The translations under genes and the position numbers were made by a program. Positions 1-10,258 of a stretch of DNA of 64,000 nucleotides are shown here, piece after piece. Every line of letters starts with the position of its first letter. Position 1 is the first letter of the stretch. The notes below the pieces were generated by a model. It searched no databases. It had not been told where the DNA came from and saw nothing but the letters and a program-made list of their open reading frames with translations. This DNA is from Salinisphaera sp963835375 (lineage in GTDB: Bacteria > Pseudomonadota > Gammaproteobacteria > Nevskiales > Salinisphaeraceae): assembly GCA_963835375.1 (NCBI GenBank), contig CAWIGB010000038.1, positions 310,001 through 374,000 of the forward strand, written 5' to 3'.

Positions 1-894
1 CGCTGGAATATCGCGGTGGACCACGAGGTCAACGCGCTGCTGCGCGACGAGGGCCTCGCGCTGCCTGATGACTGTATCTATTTCCCCGAGCGCCACGGGC
101 AGAATGCCGAAACCGTCTATGCCAGCCCGGACTGCGACGCGGCCCGGGCGATCCGGTCGCGGGCGGCTCGCCGACCAGCACGGACTGCGCCCGGCCGGGC
201 CCGGGCTAGAGCCGGGCGTGATCGTGCGGGATCCGGACCTCGATGTGTTCGATCCGACCGGCGACTGGGGTCAGTGGCCGGCCCGCGTGGTCGCTGTGGC
301 CCAGCAGCTCGAGCGGCTGCACGGACAGCTGCCGGCGGGTATGCGGCAATTCGTCGAGAGCTACCGCAAGCCGCAGGTGGACTGGCGGCGTGTGCTCGCC
401 CGGTTCGTGACCCGGACACTGGGCGACGAGCGCGCCTGGTTGCCGCCCAGCCGTCGCTGGATCCACCGCGGGCTCTATCTGCCGAGCCGGCGGGGCGGCA
501 ACGGCTCGATCTGACGGTGGCCATCGATACCAGTGCGAGCACGGCGACGTACCTGCCGGTCTTTATGGGTGAACTCATGGGGCTCGCTGCGAGCTTCGGC
601 CGCTACCGGTTGCGACTGATCTGCTGCGATGTCGAGATCCAGTCCGACTTCGAGTTCCGACGAGACGCGCTGGGATCCGGCCGAACTGGATTTTTCCGGC
701 GCCGGCGGGACGTCGCTGACGACCGGTATTCCGGCGGCTGGCCCACGAAACGCCGCCGCCCGCGCTGATCTATTTCACGGATGGCTACGGTCCGGCGCCG
801 CGCAGGCGCCCGCGTATCCCGTGCTCTGGGCACTGACCCCGCCGGGCGGCGCCCGGCGGCCTGGGGCGAATCGCTGTGGCTGGTCGTGCCCTGA
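1..894 (+). pseudogene. VWA-like putative metallopeptidase (DUF2201 family), 5'-truncated and multiply frameshifted
   Basis: The gene enters from the left edge, so the start and the upstream HExxH-type metal site expected in this family are outside the window. The first codons read WNIAVDHEVNALLRDEG, the segment that follows the metal site in the DUF2201 N-terminal domain. After a frame change near 150, 'VDWRRVLARF' and 'WIHRGLYLPSRR' follow. Near 505 it returns to the first frame with 'LTVAIDTSAS', the VWA-like MIDAS start. Breaks near 655 and 720 lead to 'ALIYFTDGYGPAP' and 'WGESLWLVVP', ending with TGA at 892-894. At least five frame changes are needed for one ORF. Family relatives usually sit beside a MoxR-type AAA+ ATPase, which would lie off the window. 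Family assignment is fairly secure. Whether it is a true pseudogene or a sequencing artefact is open. Confidence 0.7.
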
Positions 895-951
895 GGGATG
901 ACGCCCGGATCCGGCTTCACCCCATTAACCACAAAACTAGGAGATGCCTGC

Positions 952-1422
952 ATGTGAAAACGCTTCTGACAAGTCAATCATGTTGACCAGACTTGGCATC
1001 AGTATCAATGTGACGTAGTAGACCAGAAGATCGATACGCTCGAGCCGCTGGAGTGGCGATTCAAGACAGGCCACTGCGGCAACAATCAATCTGTGGGCGG
1101 CGCCGAAGTGCGCTACGTCGATATCGATGTGGCGTAACAGCGATGGGGTGGCCTCGGCTTCGGCATTGATGCCAAGCACTTCAAGGTCGCGCCGCTCAAT
1201 CGGCACGAACTGGTCTCGACCGACGACTACCGCCGCCGGATGCGGGCCGCATTGGCCATTGTCGCGACCAGTTCGACGACGTAGATTCCGAGGTCGGTCT
1301 GGGATCAGGTCGCGCGACTGGACCGACTGCTGATCGTGCCGGTGGACCGGGCCTACCCGCGTACACTCAAGAAGATTTCCCGGCCATTGCTGGTGGCAGA
1401 TCGTGAGGTCGGGCAGTATTGA
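952..1422 (+). pseudogene. Unrecognised ~150-residue ORF, frameshifted
   Basis: I do not recognise the family. An AGGAG Shine-Dalgarno-like motif (939-943) lies 8 bases before ATG 952, but that ATG is directly followed by TGA, so the frame is already broken. Reading across three or four single-base breaks gives protein-like stretches: 'VDQKIDTLEPLEWRFKTG', 'NNQSVGGAEVRYVDIDVA', 'GGLGFGIDAKHFKVAPL', 'STDDYRRRMRAALAIVA', and a C-terminus 'PRTLKKISRPLLVADREV' ending at TGA 1420-1422. The 'VRYVDIDV...KHFKVAPL' pattern is faintly like a PRC-barrel, which is only a guess. It lies between the metallopeptidase and the ADP-ribosylglycohydrolase, all on one strand, so it may belong to the same unit. 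That the continuous good-looking peptides alternate frames suggests a once-intact or mis-sequenced gene. Confidence 0.4.
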
Positions 1423-1452
1423 GCCCTGTTTATCAACATCTGGGAGGTTCTC

Positions 1453-2232
1453 ATGATCGGTGCGATCACCGGCGACATCGTCGGCTCGGTCTACGAGTTC
1501 GACAACCATCGCGACAAACGATTTTCCGCTGTTCCGAGAGGATGCGTTTTTTACCGACGACACGGTGCTGAGGGTGGCACTGGCCGAGACGCTGATGCAC
1601 GGCGGCGACTACGGCGAGGCCATGCGGCGCTGGTATCGACGCTATCCGGAGGCCAGCTACGGCGGCATGTTCCGGAAATGGGCCCGAGACCGAAGCACGC
1701 CGGGCCGTATTACAGCTGGGGCAACGGATCGGCCATGCGGGTCAGCCCGATCGGCTATGCCTTCGACGATCTGGATGCGGTCCTGGAAAAAGCAGCGGCC
1801 TCGGCGGCGCCGACCCACGATCATCCGGAGGGCATCAAGGGTGCGCAGGCCGTGGCGGCTGCTATTTGGTGGGCGCGCCAGGGGTGCGACAAGGATACGA
1901 TTCGCCGCGAATGCGAGACACGGTTCGGCTATGACCTGGCGCCGTCACTCGCGGACATTCGCGCGGACTACGACTTCGATGTGTCCTGCCAGGGGACGGT
2001 GCCGCCGGCCATCACGGCGTTTCTCGAGGCCGAGGATTTCGAGGATGCGATCCGTAATGCCATCTCGCTCGGCGGCGACAGCGACACGCTGGCCTGCATC
2101 ACGGGCGGCATGGCCGAGGCTTTCTACGGCGTACCGCCGGAGATCGAGGCCGAGGCGTTCAAGCGCCTGGATCCCGCATTGGTCGAGGTGGTTGCGGCGT
2201 TCCGGCAACGCTTCATGACGGAGGTCAGCTGA
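1453..2232 (+). CDS. ADP-ribosylglycohydrolase family protein (frame break twice, near 1520 and 1690)
   Basis: Members of this family remove ADP-ribose from proteins or small molecules using a binuclear Mg site. The start ATG at 1453 follows a GGGAGG ribosome-binding site (1442-1447). N-terminus 'MIGAITGDIVGSVYEFDN' is typical. The metal-binding 'FFTDDT' lies in the second frame and 'ISLGGDSDTLACI' (about residue 209) in the first. 'SWGNGSAMRVSP' and 'THDHPEGIKGAQA' are also family hallmarks. Two frame changes, near 1520 and near 1690, leave and return to the same frame; the segment between them is clearly homologous in the alternate frame. The reconstructed length of about 259 residues matches bacterial relatives. 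Its stop overlaps the next ATG (ATGA), indicating translational coupling to the phosphatase. Confidence 0.85.
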   Translation: MIGAITGDIVGSVYEFDNHRDKRFSAVPRGCVFYRRHGAEGGTGRDADARRRLRRGHAALVSTLSGGQLRRHVPEMGPRPKHAGPYYSWGNGSAMRVSPIGYAFDDLDAVLEKAAASAAPTHDHPEGIKGAQAVAAAIWWARQGCDKDTIRRECETRFGYDLAPSLADIRADYDFDVSCQGTVPPAITAFLEAEDFEDAIRNAISLGGDSDTLACITGGMAEAFYGVPPEIEAEAFKRLDPALVEVVAAFRQRFMTEVS

Positions 2233-2795
2233 TGCGCTGGCGCACGAGCGCCACGGATCCACTGCGCATCGACTCGGTCAGCGTGCCGGGTAACAGGGCG
2301 CGCATCGGCATGACCATCTGTCCCGGCAAGACATACCCCTGGGGCCGCCACGGCGCCTGGCATCGGGATTTGGCGACCGATCTCGCCGTGATCGAAGGCT
2401 GGGGCGCACATACACTGATCAGCCTGATCGAGGATCACGAATTCGAGGCGCTGGAAGTCACCGGGCTGGGCCAGGCCGCCCAGGCCCGTGGACTGGTGTG
2501 GCGGCACTGGCCGATTCGGGACCGGGAAATCCCGGATGAGCGATTCGAGGCTTGCTGGGAAGCGGAAATCGACACCATCGCAAGCGACCTGCAGGCCGGG
2601 CGATCGATCGTGTTGCACTGTATGGGCGGGCTGGGGCGCACCGGCACGGTCGCGGCACGCCTGCTAACGCATTTCGGATTGCCGGCGAGCGAGGCAGTTC
2701 GGCATGTGCGGGCCGCTCGGCCTGGCACGATTGAAACCGGTCCCCAGTTGGAATACGTGTTGTCAGCAGCCGCCACTGGGGCGGCTGACGTGTGA
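2232..2795 (+). CDS. Dual-specificity protein phosphatase, CDKN3-like
   Basis: This intact 187-residue cysteine-dependent phosphatase is predicted to be cytoplasmic. The signature 'HCMGGLGRTGT' carries the nucleophile Cys130 and the phosphate-binding Arg136 (HCx5R). The upstream stretch 'RHWPIRDREIPDERF' probably holds the general-acid Asp, and 'WGAHTLISLIEDHEFEAL' is the usual beta-strand segment of the CDKN3-like subgroup. Substrate cannot be told from sequence; such enzymes act on phospho-Ser/Thr/Tyr or small phosphates. The ATG at 2232 overlaps the TGA of the ADP-ribosylglycohydrolase, so the two are co-translated and may act on related substrates. No frame damage is seen here, in contrast to its upstream neighbours. 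Confidence 0.8.
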   Translation: MRWRTSATDPLRIDSVSVPGNRARIGMTICPGKTYPWGRHGAWHRDLATDLAVIEGWGAHTLISLIEDHEFEALEVTGLGQAAQARGLVWRHWPIRDREIPDERFEACWEAEIDTIASDLQAGRSIVLHCMGGLGRTGTVAARLLTHFGLPASEAVRHVRAARPGTIETGPQLEYVLSAAATGAADV

Positions 2796-2907
2796 AGGCG
2801 GTGATCGGCTGGTTAGCAAATGCTGCGAACGTTAACACGCTAAAAACTGGGGATTACCGGGCAGCTCGACGACGGTTCGCGCGACCGCAGATTGCTAGAA
2901 TCGGTAC

Positions 2908-3817
2908 ATGTTCGAGATCGTCGGGCGCTATGCGCCATCCCCTACCGGCCCGCTGCACTTCGGATCGCTGATCGCGGCGCTTGCGAGCTTCTGCGATGCG
3001 CGCGCGCAAGGCGGCGGCTGGCTCCTGCGGATCGACGACCTGGATCGACCACGGGTGGTGTCCGGCGCGGATCGGAAGATCCTGGCAACTCTCGCGGCTT
3101 TCGGCTTGCGTCACGATGGTTCGGTCCTCTATCAGTCGCAACGCGGGGCTGCGTATGAGGACGCGCTGGCGCGTCTTCGTCAGACATCGGCAGCCTTCGA
3201 CTGCGGCTGTACCCGCCGAGAGGCGCAGAGCGGCCCGCCGGGCATCGAGGGGCCGATTTATCCGGGCACGTGTCGCCACGGGCTGGCTGCCGGGCCGTAG
3301 CGCTCGATCGATACGGCTGCCTGTCACCGCCCGGGGTATCGAGGTCGCCGATCGTTTTCAGGGGCATTATTCCCAGGTGTTGGCGACTGATATCGGCGAT
3401 TTCGTGATTCGTCGCGCCGATGGGGTCATGGCGTACCAGTTGGCGACGGTCCTGGATGATGCGGCGCAGGGGGTGACCGAAGTGATCCGCGGCGCCGATC
3501 TGTTGTCGTCTTCACCGCGTCAGATCTGGATTCATCGCTGTCTCGGGTGGCGCGCACCGGGCTACGGCCATATTCCGGTGGTCGTCGGTTCAGACGGTGA
3601 AAAGCTCGGAAAGAGCACGGGGGCATTGGCACTCGAGCCGCACCGGCGCCAGGCGCAATTAATCGAATGCCTGACGCTTCTGGGACAGGCTCCGCCTCGA
3701 TCGATCGAGTCGCGATCGGTCGATGGCGTGATCCGTTGGGCTGTCGACAACTGGGATGCGAACCAGGTGCCACGACGCATGTCGTGCGAACGGATGCCGA
3801 ATGCGGACTGCGTGTGA
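2908..3817 (+). CDS. gluQ: Glutamyl-Q tRNA(Asp) synthetase (frameshift near 3285)
   Basis: GluQ is a truncated glutamyl-tRNA synthetase paralogue that charges glutamate onto queuosine at position 34 of tRNA(Asp). The N-terminus 'RYAPSPTGPLHFGS' is the HIGH-type class I motif (residues 7-20). Cys residues of the family zinc site are visible in 'DCGCTRREA' and 'YPGTCRHG'. After a single-base frame change near 3285, probably an extra G in a GGG run, the protein continues with 'DFVIRRADGVMAYQLA', the KMSKS-like 'EKLGKST', and a short C-terminal end. The anticodon-binding domain of GltX is absent, as expected for GluQ. Total reconstructed length of about 300 residues fits the family. Confidence 0.85.
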
Positions 3818-3855
3818 TGGCTCGATGATGGGTCGAGCAGCCCGCTCGCCAAGCG

Positions 3856-4353
3856 CTACCAGCGGCGCTTGTCCCATTCCCCGGGATTCGCCCAGTGACG
3901 TGAATTGAGCCAATCGGGTGTGATCTTGTAGTCGTAGATGTCGTAACGATAAAGCCAGTACGCCGATTCAATCGCACGCGACGGCCGGAGGCGGCGAAAG
4001 CCCAGGGCCAGGAAATCGCTCGTTGCCCACGATGCCTGGCGGCGCGCCACAGCCTTGGAAAAGGCGGCTACGATGCTGCCCACAGCATAGTTACGAAGAT
4101 GCCCCAGTAGCTGCTGTGTCGAAGCTCTGGGGAGCACGATCGGTGCGTCGACGACGAGCGCCAGTCGTGCTGGCTCCGTCGACGTCGACCAGCCCTGCCG
4201 GATATCGAAATGCCCGTCCAGGGGGACGTTGACCACGTCCAGATCGCTCCAGTCCGTCAAGGAACAAGGCGGTGCCAGTTGGACGCAGCGCGGCGTACCG
4301 TGGCGCTCGATCTGCTCTCGAAGGCAGCAGCGGATGTCGTCGGGCACAGTCAT
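3856..4353 (-). CDS. DUF6231 family protein
   Basis: This is an intact 165-residue cytoplasmic protein of unknown function, convergent with gluQ. It resembles the gammaproteobacterial DUF6231 family: a central 'RLALVVDAPIVLPR' followed by 'QQLLGHLRNYAV' (like the core of a degenerate methyltransferase fold) and a conserved tail 'YDIYDYKITPDWLNSR' plus 'HWANPGEWDKRRW'. No signal peptide or transmembrane segment is visible. The family assignment is from memory of that characteristic C-terminus. The gap between the two convergent stops is 38 bases and holds a weak inverted repeat but no T-run. Confidence 0.6.
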   Translation of the reverse strand: MTVPDDIRCCLREQIERHGTPRCVQLAPPCSLTDWSDLDVVNVPLDGHFDIRQGWSTSTEPARLALVVDAPIVLPRASTQQLLGHLRNYAVGSIVAAFSKAVARRQASWATSDFLALGFRRLRPSRAIESAYWLYRYDIYDYKITPDWLNSRHWANPGEWDKRRW

Positions 4354-4454
4354 GATGCTGCGAGTTTAATACGCGGAGCGGCCGGACGTGCAAGCGGCTA
4401 ACAGGTTACCGGATGCATGGCCACCCGCTCGAACCCGGGCCACTCCGGGCCCAC

Positions 4455-4488
4455 AAAAAAGCCCGGCCTGAAAAGGCCGGGCTTTTTT
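4455..4488 (-). terminator. Bidirectional Rho-independent terminator downstream of ompA
   Basis: A perfect GC-rich stem (GCCCGGCCT / AGGCCGGGC) with a GAAA-type loop is flanked by A6 on the left and T6 on the right, so it can act in both directions. It lies 39 bases beyond the stop of the minus-strand OmpA-family gene and 102 bases upstream of the start codon of the DUF6231 gene. Confidence 0.9.
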
Positions 4489-4526
4489 CGCATCAAGCGA
4501 TAATCGAGAGGTGTTACCTCTTTCGA

Positions 4527-5714
4527 TTACATGCCGCTGCCATTGCCGCTGTTCATGCTGTCGCCACCGCCCTGATTGGTGACGTGCAGCTCGACACGAC
4601 GGTTCTGGGCACGGCCAGCCGCGGTCTTGTTGGTTGCGACCGGATTGGACTCGCCATGACCCTCGGTGCCGGTGATACGGCTCGAGCTGATGCCATGGTT
4701 GGTCAGATAGCTCTTGACCGAGTCCACGCGACGCTGCGACAGGCCCTTGTTGTACTTCTTGGTGCCGATGCTGTCGGTATAGCCATCGATACGGAAGTCA
4801 ACGTCCTGGCTGGCGTTCAGCGCGTCGACCACGTTGTTCAGGCGGTTCTCCGCCTGCGAGGTCAGCTTGGACGAATCGAATTCGAAGGTCACGCCCTTCA
4901 GGACGATCGGCGCCTTCTTCTCGATCGGGCAGCCACGAGCATCGACCTCGGTGCCGCGCGGGGTACCCGGGCACTGGTCGTTCGCGTCGATCACGCCGTC
5001 GCCGTCGCTATCCTGAGGGCCGGTCGGCGCCGGGGCCGGAGCCGGCTTCGGAGCCTGCGGGGGGGCGCCCAGCGGGATCTGCAGGCCCAGGGAGACGATG
5101 TTGTCGTTGTAGCGCGCATTCTCGTAACCAGCGCCCAGCACGTCGGACGAGCTGACCGTGGTGTAACGATAGCGATACTCGGCACGCACCTTCAGACCGT
5201 AGTCATTGAGGGTGTACATGTAACCGACACCGGCGTCGAGGAACTGGGCGTCGGCGTTGTCGCCCACGTTGTTACCGTTGATCGAGCCGTAACCCGGGTT
5301 CTGCTTGCCCCAGGCTGCGCCGAGGATGCCGTAGACCGGCAGGGTGTCGCGTGCGGGGAAGAACAGAGCGTCCAGACCGAAGCCGTACAGGTCGGCGCTG
5401 CCGGCACTAGCGCCGTTGACATTCTGATCCGGGTTGAAGTAGAAGCCGTACAGCTCAAGGTTCAACCAGCTGTTGATCGGCTTGCCGACGGCAAGGCTCG
5501 CGCCGACACTGTCGTGGTTGCTGACATGCACGCGGCCAAAGCTATCGGAGGAATTACCGATCGTGTCATTGTTGAAGAAACCGTAGGACACCATCGGCGC
5601 GACGTAGAAGCGCTTGTCCTGCGGTGTGCCATTATCCTGTGCGAAGGCACCAGCTGAGAAGGCGAGCCCCAGCGCGCCGGCAACGCATGCGGTAAGCGGT
5701 TGCTTGAATTGCAT
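4527..5714 (-). CDS. OmpA-family outer membrane protein
   Basis: This intact 395-residue protein has a signal peptide (residues 1-25, cleavage after 'AGAFA') and an N-terminal eight-stranded beta-barrel-type domain, roughly residues 30-200. A Pro/Ala hinge with a thrombospondin-3-like calcium repeat 'DSDGDGVIDANDQCPGTP' follows, then a C-terminal OmpA/MotB peptidoglycan-binding domain. That domain shows 'VTFEFDSSKL', 'IDGYTDSIGTKKYN', 'LSQRRVDSVKSYL' and 'RAQNRRVEL', with the Asp and Arg that bind diaminopimelate. Two Cys in the hinge (CPGT...GCP) match the OprF/OmpA arrangement. The likely role is a structural link between outer membrane and cell wall. It is monocistronic, with a promoter at 5809-5837 and a strong terminator. 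Confidence 0.9.
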   Translation of the reverse strand: MQFKQPLTACVAGALGLAFSAGAFAQDNGTPQDKRFYVAPMVSYGFFNNDTIGNSSDSFGRVHVSNHDSVGASLAVGKPINSWLNLELYGFYFNPDQNVNGASAGSADLYGFGLDALFFPARDTLPVYGILGAAWGKQNPGYGSINGNNVGDNADAQFLDAGVGYMYTLNDYGLKVRAEYRYRYTTVSSSDVLGAGYENARYNDNIVSLGLQIPLGAPPQAPKPAPAPAPTGPQDSDGDGVIDANDQCPGTPRGTEVDARGCPIEKKAPIVLKGVTFEFDSSKLTSQAENRLNNVVDALNASQDVDFRIDGYTDSIGTKKYNKGLSQRRVDSVKSYLTNHGISSSRITGTEGHGESNPVATNKTAAGRAQNRRVELHVTNQGGGDSMNSGNGSGM

Positions 5715-5808
5715 AGCTCAAAACTCCCTTGAACGGGTTTAGGTTTGTTGTGCGGTCCCATTCACCGAGTGGTAAACGCAAGTTTCCTGACCGGTGACGT
5801 GCAAGGTC

Positions 5809-5837
5809 AGTATGCGACCTTTTGGTGAATTTGGCAA
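5809..5837 (-). promoter_or_regulatory. Candidate sigma-70 promoter for the OmpA-family gene
   Basis: On the minus strand TTGCCA (-35, 5832-5837) and CATACT (-10, 5809-5814) are separated by exactly 17 bases. The start codon lies about 95 bases downstream and is preceded by AAGGGAG (5724-5730). The match to consensus is 5/6 and 4/6. Confidence 0.5.
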
Positions 5838-5913
5838 TGGAACGCCTGGGTTGTGAAAAAAAAATTAACCTGCAATCATTCGCCGCTTTCTTGACCCTGT
5901 CGGGCTGAATTAT

Positions 5914-7012
5914 ATGGATGTCAACGCTGTTCGAACCCACATGGTCTCGCTGCGCGAGCGGTTGGGCGACCTCCGGGGGTATCTTTGACTATGCTGAGAA
6001 GAAGGACCGGCTGAGCGAGCTCGACGCCGAGCTGGCCGAAGGCCAGATATGGGTCGAGGCTCCGGATAAAGCACAGGCCTATGGGCAGGAAAAGGCGCGG
6101 CTGCAGGATATCGTCGGGCCAATCGATGCCGCGACGGCCACGCTCGCCGAAAGTGAAGAATTGCTCGAGCTTGCGGAAGCCGAGGACGATGCCGAAGTCG
6201 TCGACCAGATCGATGCTGAACTTGACGGCGTGGAGCGGCACCTCAAGGCGCTCGAGTTCCAGCGGATGTTCTCCGGCGAGGCCGATTCCAGCAACGCGTT
6301 CGTCGATATCCAGTCCGGCTCGGGGGGCACCGAAGCCCAGGACTGGGCGGAAATGCTCCTGCGTATGTATCTGCGCTGGTGCGAGCATCGGGGATTCCAG
6401 ACCGAAGTGACCGAAATCTCCGCGGGCGATGTCGCTGGAATCAAGAGTGCGACGATTGCCGTCACCGGCGCCTATGCCTATGGATGGTTGCGTACAGAGA
6501 CCGGCGTTCATCGTCTGGTGCGAAAATCGCCGTTCGATTCCGGGGCGCGTCGTCATACGTCGTTTGCCGCCGTGTTCGTCGCGCCGGAGATCGATGATGA
6601 TATCGAGATCGAAATCGATCCGTCGGATCTGCGGGTTGATGTCTATCGCGCCAGCGGCGCCGGCGGACAGCATGTGAACCGGACCGAGTCGGCGGTGCGC
6701 ATCACCCATCTGCCCACCAATATCGTGGTGCAGTGTCAGAATGATCGGTCTCAGCACAAGAACCGCGCCACGGCGATGAAACAGCTGAAGTCCAAGCTGT
6801 ATGAGCGAGAGATGGCCCAGCGCCGCGCCGAGGCTGAAGCCACCGAGGCAGATAAGTCCGATATCGGTTGGGGCAGTCAGATTCGTTCGTACGTGCTGGA
6901 TCAGTCGCGGATCAAGGATCTGCGCACCGGGGTCGAGGTCGGCAACACGCAAGCGGTTCTGGACGGTGATCTCGACCAGTTCATCGAGGAAAGCCTCAAG
7001 CAGGGTCTTTAA
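5914..7012 (+). CDS. prfB: Peptide chain release factor 2, with programmed +1 frameshift
   Basis: RF2 recognises UGA and UAA and releases the nascent peptide. Translation starts at ATG 5914 in frame with an in-frame TGA at 5986-5988, 24 codons later. Ribosomes must shift +1 at CTT-TGA-C to continue in the frame that ends at 7012, giving 365 residues, the same length as Escherichia coli RF2. The specificity tripeptide SPF falls at residues 205-207 and the catalytic GGQ at 250-252, identical numbering to E. coli. This break is therefore functional and differs from the other frameshifts in the window. An ATG at 5918 in the downstream frame is not the true start. lysS follows after 14 bases, the usual prfB-lysS operon. 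Confidence 0.96.
5974..5989 (+). promoter_or_regulatory. prfB: RF2 autoregulatory +1 frameshift site
   Basis: The sequence CGGGGGTATCTTTGAC matches the classic element: an internal Shine-Dalgarno-like CGGGGG, a three-base spacer, slippery CTT, then TGA followed by C. Low RF2 slows termination at this TGA and favours the shift, so RF2 level controls its own synthesis (established for this family). Confidence 0.95.
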
Positions 7013-7026
7013 AGGGTGTTTGAATC

Positions 7027-8536
<1,510 letters not shown>

Positions 8537-8587
8537 TTCTCCGGCCTCCGGCGACCCGGGAGAGCCGGATCGCCGGAGCGCGGCGGC

Positions 8588-9483
8588 CTACTCGGTCGTG
8601 GGGTAGGGTAGATCCAGTGTCTCCAGTTGGCCCCGGCCGCTCGGTGTGCAGGCTGCCTCGAGCGGCGGCCTCGATCCTGAGCACGGCCAGTGCCCGGCCG
8701 GAACGCGTGCCGGCGGCTTGCAGGATCTGGCCGGCCGCCTGGTCACCGTCGTCTCGCAGCACGTCGCCCGGGGCGGGGCACGTGCCGCTCCAATCAAGGC
8801 GGAACACGCGGCGGGTCAGCCGCCCGCGATAATGCAGGCGCGCGATGACTTCCTGGCCCGGGTAACAGCCCTTGTCGAAGTCGACTGCCATCAGCCAGTG
8901 CAGGTTCAGCATCTGTGGCACGAACTCGCCCTGGGTGGCGGCCGTGATCTGCGGAACGCCAGCGTCTATTTCAGACAGTTGCCACTCGGGCGAATCGAAG
9001 GCGAGGGCCCGATCCGGGGGCGGGGCGGTCACGGGATGCAGAACGAGGGTGCGGGCCGGGTGCGCGGCGGAGCCGGGCAAGCCAAGCCAGATCCGGTCGT
9101 CTTGGACCACCGTGCGATTGACCGCAGGCGCATCGGCGATGTCGTGCAGCCCGACGATGCCGTACTACCGCGCTGGCATCGGTCAGTTCCACCTTCGAAC
9201 GCAGCACGAACATGCGCAGGCGCTTCAGCGCCGCCTCGATCAGCATCTGCGGAACCAGCAGCAGGTAGGCATCCGGCATCGCCACGACACGCAGCACGAG
9301 CTGGGTGCGGCCCTTGGCATCGCACCAGGCCGCCAGGAAATGCCGGTCGGGGCCGAGTCGCGAGACATCGTTCGACAGTTGCGCGCGAAGAAACTCGCCG
9401 GCGTCGGCGCCGGTGACGCGGATTACGCCGAGGCGTAGAGATTCGGTAGGCGTATCGTCGCCCATGAGTGCATCCACAAGCAT
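8588..9483 (-). CDS. ygfZ: Folate-binding tRNA-modifying protein YgfZ (frame breaks near 9165 and 8640)
   Basis: YgfZ is a tetrahydrofolate-dependent protein of the GcvT fold that supports assembly of certain iron-sulfur enzymes such as MiaB. The hallmark 'KGCYPGQEVIARLHYRG' with the conserved Cys is intact. The N-terminus 'RVTGADAGEFLRAQLSND' and 'CDAKGRTQLVLRV' are typical. A frame change near 9165 joins 'ELTDASAVV' to 'YGIVGLHDIADAPAVNRT'. A second near 8640 restores the ending 'LETLDLPYPTTE' with stop at 8588. The start is ATG 9483 (MLVDALMGDD), with ATG 9465 an alternative. It lies next to succinate dehydrogenase genes, which encode Fe-S and flavin subunits, on the opposite strand and diverging from the SdhAF4-like gene. 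Confidence 0.85.
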
Positions 9484-9584
9484 GTTTATTCGTATTGTAG
9501 ATCGACTGTAAAGCAACGTGTGGCAACGTCGTTCGCCGCCACGGCGCGGTTGCCAGCCCATACCGCGAGGTTTAGAGTATCTGC

Positions 9585-9803
9585 ATGCCGAAGCAGCCTG
9601 CGACGCCCGTCGACGACACCCGTTCCGACGTGATCAGCGAATCGTCCGACCCTCCGTCCGCGCCCGACCGCGATCAGGCGGAGTCGAGCGACAAGAAACC
9701 GTTCTCGGAAGAACCCCGGCCCAAGGAATACGGCGGTCGCAACGGCCCCGATCCGGTTCGCTATGGCGACTGGGAGAAGAACGGCCGCTGCATCGATTTC
9801 TGA
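9585..9803 (+). CDS. DUF1674 / SdhAF4-like succinate dehydrogenase assembly factor
   Basis: This 72-residue protein has a disordered acidic N-terminal half and the conserved DUF1674 C-terminus 'KEYGGRNGPDPVRYGDW' then 'EKNGRCIDF'. Eukaryotic members (SdhAF4) bind flavinated SdhA and assist its pairing with SdhB. The position 37 bases upstream of sdhC, on the same strand, supports the same role here. Start ATG 9585 has no strong Shine-Dalgarno sequence. The family assignment is secure from the C-terminal motif; the function in this organism is inferred from homology and position. Confidence 0.85.
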   Translation: MPKQPATPVDDTRSDVISESSDPPSAPDRDQAESSDKKPFSEEPRPKEYGGRNGPDPVRYGDWEKNGRCIDF

Positions 9804-9840
9804 TTCTTTCGATTTTCCTTACACGACTGCCGGGGACTGT

Positions 9841-10227
9841 ATGAGTAGTCAGCCGAACCGACCACTTTCGCCGCATCTGCAGATCTATCGTTGGCAGATA
9901 TCGATGCTGACCTCGATCGCCCACCGTGCCTCCGGCATCGTGCTCGCGCTGGGGGCCGTGCTCCTCGCCATCTGGCTCATTGCCGCCGCGAACGGCCCCG
10001 ACGCGTATGCCGCGGTGAACGGGGTTTTCGCGTCGTGGTTCGGTCAGCTGATCATGTTCCTGTGGTCGTTCGCTTTGTTCTATCACCTGTGCAATGGCAT
10101 CCGGCACCTGGTGTGGGACGTCGGCGTGGGCCTGGATCTCGAAACCGCGCGCATGACCGGGTTCGTCGCCATCGGCGTAGCCGCGGCGCTGACTATTTTC
10201 GTCTGGATCTGGGCGCTGATCGCCTGA
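9841..10227 (+). CDS. sdhC: Succinate dehydrogenase cytochrome b556 subunit
   Basis: This intact 128-residue membrane anchor has three transmembrane helices (about residues 26-47, 58-80, 105-126). The N-terminal signature 'RPLSPHLQIYRWQ' and 'SIAHRASGIVL' contain the Ser/Arg that line the quinone site. 'FYHLCNGIRHLVWD' supplies the haem-ligand His and the second SdhC signature. It forms the inner-membrane part of complex II with SdhD. Start ATG 9841 gives the expected N-terminus; a longer upstream reading overlaps the SdhAF4-like gene and is not needed. Confidence 0.93.
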   Translation: MSSQPNRPLSPHLQIYRWQISMLTSIAHRASGIVLALGAVLLAIWLIAAANGPDAYAAVNGVFASWFGQLIMFLWSFALFYHLCNGIRHLVWDVGVGLDLETARMTGFVAIGVAAALTIFVWIWALIA

Positions 10228-10258
10228 TCGACGGCCGACGTTCTTCGGAGATTTTGCT

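Noticed and set aside
4413..4455. A tRNA-like T-arm (CTCGAACCCGGGCC) upstream of the ompA terminator
   Set aside because: No acceptor, D or anticodon stems can be drawn around it.
5918..5988. prfB break treated as another sequencing frameshift
   Set aside because: The site matches the canonical RF2 programmed frameshift element in every position that matters and gives the right protein length.
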